Shown piece by piece: positions 60,162 through 64,000 of a stretch of 64,000 nucleotides of DNA. The stretch lies in contig CAXKWD010000009.1 of the NCBI GenBank assembly GCA_964059195.1, forward strand, positions 149,229,890 through 149,293,889. Reading direction: 5' to 3'. How positions within the stretch are numbered: position 1 is the first letter of the stretch; every line of letters starts with the position of its first letter. Source of the DNA: Ectobius pallidus. Lineage: Eukaryota > Arthropoda > Insecta > Blattodea > Ectobiidae. A model generated the notes under the pieces. That model searched no databases and was not told where the DNA came from. It saw nothing but the letters and a program-made list of their open reading frames with translations. The position numbers and the translations under genes were made by a program.

Positions 60162-60836
60162 TTTTGAAGTGAAACTTCTTTAGCCACAGTAGGAGTAAAT
60201 CGAAAGCTTGTGTAACGTTAAAAAATCGTCATGAAATTAATGTAACGCTCAAAATCGTCATGAAATTAGTGAGGTGTGATGGAACGGGCTGCACAGAAAA
60301 CAATCAACTCAATGATTAGAATTATCCAAAGTTTAAAAAATTCAAAATAAGAAAATAAAAAATCCAATATTTAAAAAATCCAAAATTAAAAAATTGAAAA
60401 TCCACAATTAAAAAATAAAAACAATTCAAAGATCCAAAATTTAAAAAATTAAAAGATCCAAAATTCTAAAATTAAAAAATTCTAAGATCTAAAATTCATA
60501 AGTCCAAAAATCCAAAATTTAAAAAATAAAACATCCAAAATTTAAAAAATAAAACATCCAAAATTAAAAAATTCAAAATTTAAAAATAAAAAATTTAAAA
60601 ATTAAAAAATTAAAAATTAAAAAATTAAAAATTTAATAACTTAATAAAAAAATCCAAAATTAAAAAATCGAAAATCGAAAATTAATAAATCCAAAATCCA
60701 AAATTTAGAAAGTGCAAAAACCCAATATTAAAAAGTCCAACAATCCAAAATTAAAAAATCCAATAATTCAAAATTGAAAAAACCTAAAATTAAAACAAGT
60801 TTCACTTCTGTGCATGGCGTTCTACGCACACTTTTT
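60162..60836. repeat. CCAAAATT-array element, copy 2
   Basis: Same opening (TTTTGAAGTGAAACTTCTTT) and closing (AAGTTTCACTTCTGTGCATGG in inverted sense) as 8933-9300, with the AAAATCCAAAATTAAAAAAT-type array grown to about 480 bp. Confidence 0.65.
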
Positions 60837-60974
60837 ATACATGCTTTAACTCATCCAGTGCAAACCAAAGTTTAAGCCTGTACTTTTACTATACATAGCA
60901 TGTGGATAGGACAACCACTTCTTTTAAAATGTTCTTGGCTTCCGGGTATCTTCCGTGTCATGTATAAGCTTTCT

Positions 60975-61025
60975 GCCGACGTTTCGACCATCATGCCATG
61001 GTCTTTATTATGGCTACTGCTACTA
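60975..61025 (-). ncRNA. Decayed Penelope-type hammerhead-like end
   Basis: On the minus strand: GCC, ATAATAA, AGACCATGGCATGATGGTC (helix II and loop), GAAAC, GTC, GGC. Helix I (GCC/GGC), helix II and GAAACGTC are preserved, but the CUGANGA core has become AUAAUAA, so it should be inactive. It indicates an old PLE terminal fragment. Confidence 0.4.
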
Positions 61026-61928
61026 CTGTGGAACACCTGTATATATAGTTAAGGTACGTTGCTCCTTTCCAGCCAATCTGGTCTCACTTTTCCATACTTT
61101 ATTGTGATTGGTCCAGACACATAGGAAGGAAAACGGACCTTATGAGGAACAACATCTGCATCCCAGTTAATCGAGTTGCAGTATATAACATTAGACCTAC
61201 AGCTTTTACATTTCCTGCAATTGACACTTACCTGCCATTTACAATTTTTTGCATCAGTCCCTTGAAAAGTGTAAAAAGGAGGTTTTACTGTAGTGGATCT
61301 GCCTTTTAAGATGAATACGAATCATTTTTTGCTTCTTTGTATATTACCTTCTCCCTGAATTATCCTATAGATCACACAGTATTCTGCATGTCGTCTTCCT
61401 GATATCGCAGCCCCTCAATATAAGAATCCAGTCTGCTCGGGCACAAAAATATTGCTATACATCTGATTTTATTTTTTGTTTTTCAAAATTGTCTTTTTAA
61501 GTCAAATGGCAGGCTGCGTATTTATGTATTTATAAAATAGGAAGCTTTGCAAGTACTGGATTCCCTCCCCAGGTAACGAAAATGTAAATAACATAGAAAA
61601 AGATATTATGTATATATGAGAGAATAGGTGTAACTTTGCTATGAGTATTCAAGATTATATGTAAAGACATTAAATGAATTTTGTTTGGTAAACGCCTAGC
61701 GACGAATCGTTGTTGAATATAATGAAGTTACCACCTTGCAAATAATATTAATTTTTACACTCCTCTATAATTTCAGATTCCTCTTAATTTATTAATGTAA
61801 TAATTCTTCCTTCCAGTTCATTGCTGTGATTGAAATCACTTTAATGGCAACTTTATAATCTCGCAGAAAGATGTAGTGTTATTGTGATAATTGCTTGGTA
61901 TGTATTCACAAAACATAAAACTATTAAG
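61026..61928. other. Stretch without recognised features
   Basis: May include the rest of an old PLE end; nothing else recognised. Confidence 0.35.
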
Positions 61929-62385
61929 TATTAAGAAAAGTCGAAAATGAAAACACTTTTACAGAGCTCACCTGGAATCTGAAAGCTTCATGGCCGTTAA
62001 AATTTGAGCATGTCGTTGGCACTGCGCATGCGTGGAGTGCTAAAGTCCACCATGAAAATATAGTCCCCTCCTCCACGCGTTTTAGTTAACCATGTGGATA
62101 CTAGTGTGATACCGTCAATGTTTTTATCTCAGCACGTTTCGCTTGCATTTGAATTCTCGCTGCCTCTGTCTGTGACGTCGTCCGTGCTTTCAGTTTGAGG
62201 GCCAAGTCCTGTTACTCCATTTATGTCAATTTTTAAAAAACTGGATTATTTTCAGAAGTGTTTCTCCCATCATCGACTGGCGGTCAGCTGATGATAGGCA
62301 GAAACACTTCTGAAACTAGTCCAGTTTAAAAAAAAATTGATGTAAGTGAAGTTAAAAATGTTTTTATTTTCGACTTTTCTTAATA
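61929..62385. mobile_element. MITE with TATTAAGAAAAGTCG ends and inner hairpin
   Basis: ATTAAGAAAAGTCGAAAATG at the left is inverted at the right (CATTTTCGACTTTTCTTAAT-like). An inner hairpin at 62226-62340 pairs CAGAAGTGTTTCT with AGAAACACTTCTG. Confidence 0.65.
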
Positions 62386-63094
62386 TTCAATATGCTCCAC
62401 TGTTTACATCACTTTGTTTTAATTTGTTTTAAACATAAACTTACTAATCCTAGGCTCTATATGTTAGAGTGATGATAAACAATACTGGAAGCAGCGCTGC
62501 TCTATCAGAGAACGGAAGTTGTAGTTAACATTGAGATGTTCATGTTGGAGCGACGGGAATCCATTTATTTATGTGGACACTAGATTCTTCATGTTTTGCA
62601 AGTGTCACCGCTGATATTGTTTATTGTCACTCCAACATGTGCGTCGCCTCAAAGGTATGTGAGAGCTTCGTTTGGAGTTCTTGGTTCATTAGTCATAGGA
62701 ACCTTTACATGTATAATTACGTTGTTGATGCCATAATACATAAGTCGCTCTGCAGCTTTTGTACAGGCGAAATGGAGTTTAGTTATCCTTTGAGTTCTTT
62801 TTGAGTGGGCTATGTGCGGACCCGAAAGAAATGGCAGTTTGCTTATCGATTTTGAAAGGCTTTTCAGTATCGTATTCGAAATATCAGCCATTTTTTCTTC
62901 CGTTAATACGATTGGTCTATCACTCCTTCCGGCATCATGCACTGAGCCTGTTTTTTGAAATTTCTTTATTTAACCACATGCGATATCTCTGTGTGGTACT
63001 CTTGAATTCAGAAACGTTTTAACAAATTTTTGTTTCACCTTTACTGTGTAATTTCCACAGTTTTCCAAAAACATTTTCCACTAAAACACAGTCA
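62386..63094. other. Stretch without recognised features
   Basis: No gene or repeat border identified. Confidence 0.35.
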
Positions 63095-63654
63095 TAGCGT
63101 TGCCACCTGTCCCGAATTTAGCGGGACATCCCACTTTTTAAGAATTTTCAGCGTCCCGAATTATGCCTAAGAGGGACACATTATATATTTTTTATTATTT
63201 TGCTAGCCTTTTCTTTTCTAATGTTATAGTCCTTTCACATTCGCCAGAGGTTTCAAGGCCAAACATAGCACGCCTCTGATACCCCCACTTACCGTGCTTA
63301 TATGACATCATACCCCTCCAATGCCAGTCATATGACAAGCCAGTAGGGAGTTCCCCCTTGGTGTCGTATGAGTGTGTGCGACAGCGCAGCTCCTCTGCGC
63401 AAAGGGGAATACTGTTGACTGCTCAGTGGGGGCATATTAGATGTGAGAAGTTGTGGCCTTGAAACCTCTGGCGAATGTGAAAGCACTATAGTGTTACTGT
63501 TACATAGCCTATTCAGATTTGGCTTTGTAACGAATATATACCATCTTCCTCTTATTAATAAATTGTTCCATGTAAAAATTTAGGTATGAAGATTGGCAAT
63601 CTGCATATATTCGATAAGTGTCCCTCCTTAGCCTTACCAAAAGGTGGCAACCCT
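63095..63654. mobile_element. MITE with GTTGCCACCT ends and 9-bp target duplication
   Basis: TAGCGTTGCCACCTGTCCCG at the left and AAAGGTGGCAACCCT at the right, flanked by exact ACACAGTCA duplications (63086-63094, 63655-63663). No coding. A second MITE is nested inside. Confidence 0.72.
63225..63491. mobile_element. Nested MITE with ~36-bp inverted ends
   Basis: CTTTCACATTCGCCAGAGGT-TTCAAGGCCA at the left and TGGCCTTGAAACCTCTGGCG-AATGTGAAAG at the right are inverted copies inside the 63095-63654 element. Confidence 0.75.
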
Positions 63655-64000
63655 ACACAGTCAACAATAGAATACATCTTGATTTGCTTAACTACCACAT
63701 GCAAGGCACAAAATTTTCAGATGCACACAGAACACCAATCTATCGAGCGAGTTGGCTAACAAAATGGAATCGTAAAGACAATTCGATATTTACTTCCCAT
63801 GATTCATCACTCTTGTTTCATCGTTTCCATTAAAATTGAAATCAGTAAAATATAACAAATGCAATAAAATAATCAACAATAGAAAACAGACGAGCTTTAA
63901 TAGTTAACATGCTATGAGTCTAAAAAGAAAGTAGAGAAAAATACCAACCTTTGCCTAGCAAACATAACCCAAGCTGTGGAGCGACTTATTGCATTGTAGA

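Overview
This window looks like the genome of an insect with large introns and a heavy repeat load. The evidence is one animal gene in widely spaced exons, AT-rich introns of up to about 30 kb, and a transposon community typical of arthropods: Helitrons, mariner/Tc1, Tigger/pogo, Harbinger, hAT, RTE- and jockey/CR1-like LINEs, a Penelope-like element and tRNA-derived SINEs. A hemimetabolous insect such as a cockroach, termite or relative would fit, but that placement is inference.

I recognise one cellular gene, a REEP1-4/ReepA-type member of the TB2/DP1/HVA22 family on the + strand, running from 6547 to 59821 and entering from outside the left edge. Its constant exons are 6547-6626, 13426-13546 and 15096-15209, which encode the ER membrane-hairpin core. 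They can lead to three different C-termini: an early terminal exon at 34933-35280 with its own poly(A) signal; exons 45939-46080, 46656-46800 and 51669-51870 followed by a 530-codon terminal exon at 54799-56391; or the same three exons followed by a 19-codon terminal exon at 59762-59821. All splice phases agree, and the summed lengths (663, 2397 and 864 nt) are all divisible by three. The first exon or exons with the start codon lie left of the window.

Most of the rest is intron filled with mobile DNA, often nested. From left to right: a LINE remnant and Helitrons (0-7.5 kb); mariner, CCAAAATT-array and LINE pieces (7.8-15 kb); a fold-back with tRNA-like arms, hAT and Harbinger elements (17-20 kb); a SINE, palindromic mariner, Tigger elements and a Helitron (20.7-26 kb); a palindromic mariner split by a LINE, and two more elements with tRNA-like arms (26-29 kb); a MITE, an RTE LINE and a Helitron (29.5-33 kb); a Penelope-like fragment with a GIY-YIG ORF between inverted arms (33.5-34.4 kb); three kinds of palindromic mariner, Tc1-like, Helitron and hAT elements (36-45 kb); MITEs and mariners between the later REEP exons (46-55 kb); and a large palindrome, a second CCAAAATT array and nested MITEs (57-63.7 kb).

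The least conventional structures are: fold-back elements whose inverted repeats are tRNA-like Pol III units with a T5 run just outside; a solo GIY-YIG ORF between near-perfect 174-bp inverted repeats carrying a minimal hammerhead-like motif; three separate mariner lineages present as palindromes of their transposase 3' ends; and a decayed partial duplicate of a REEP exon inside the preceding intron.
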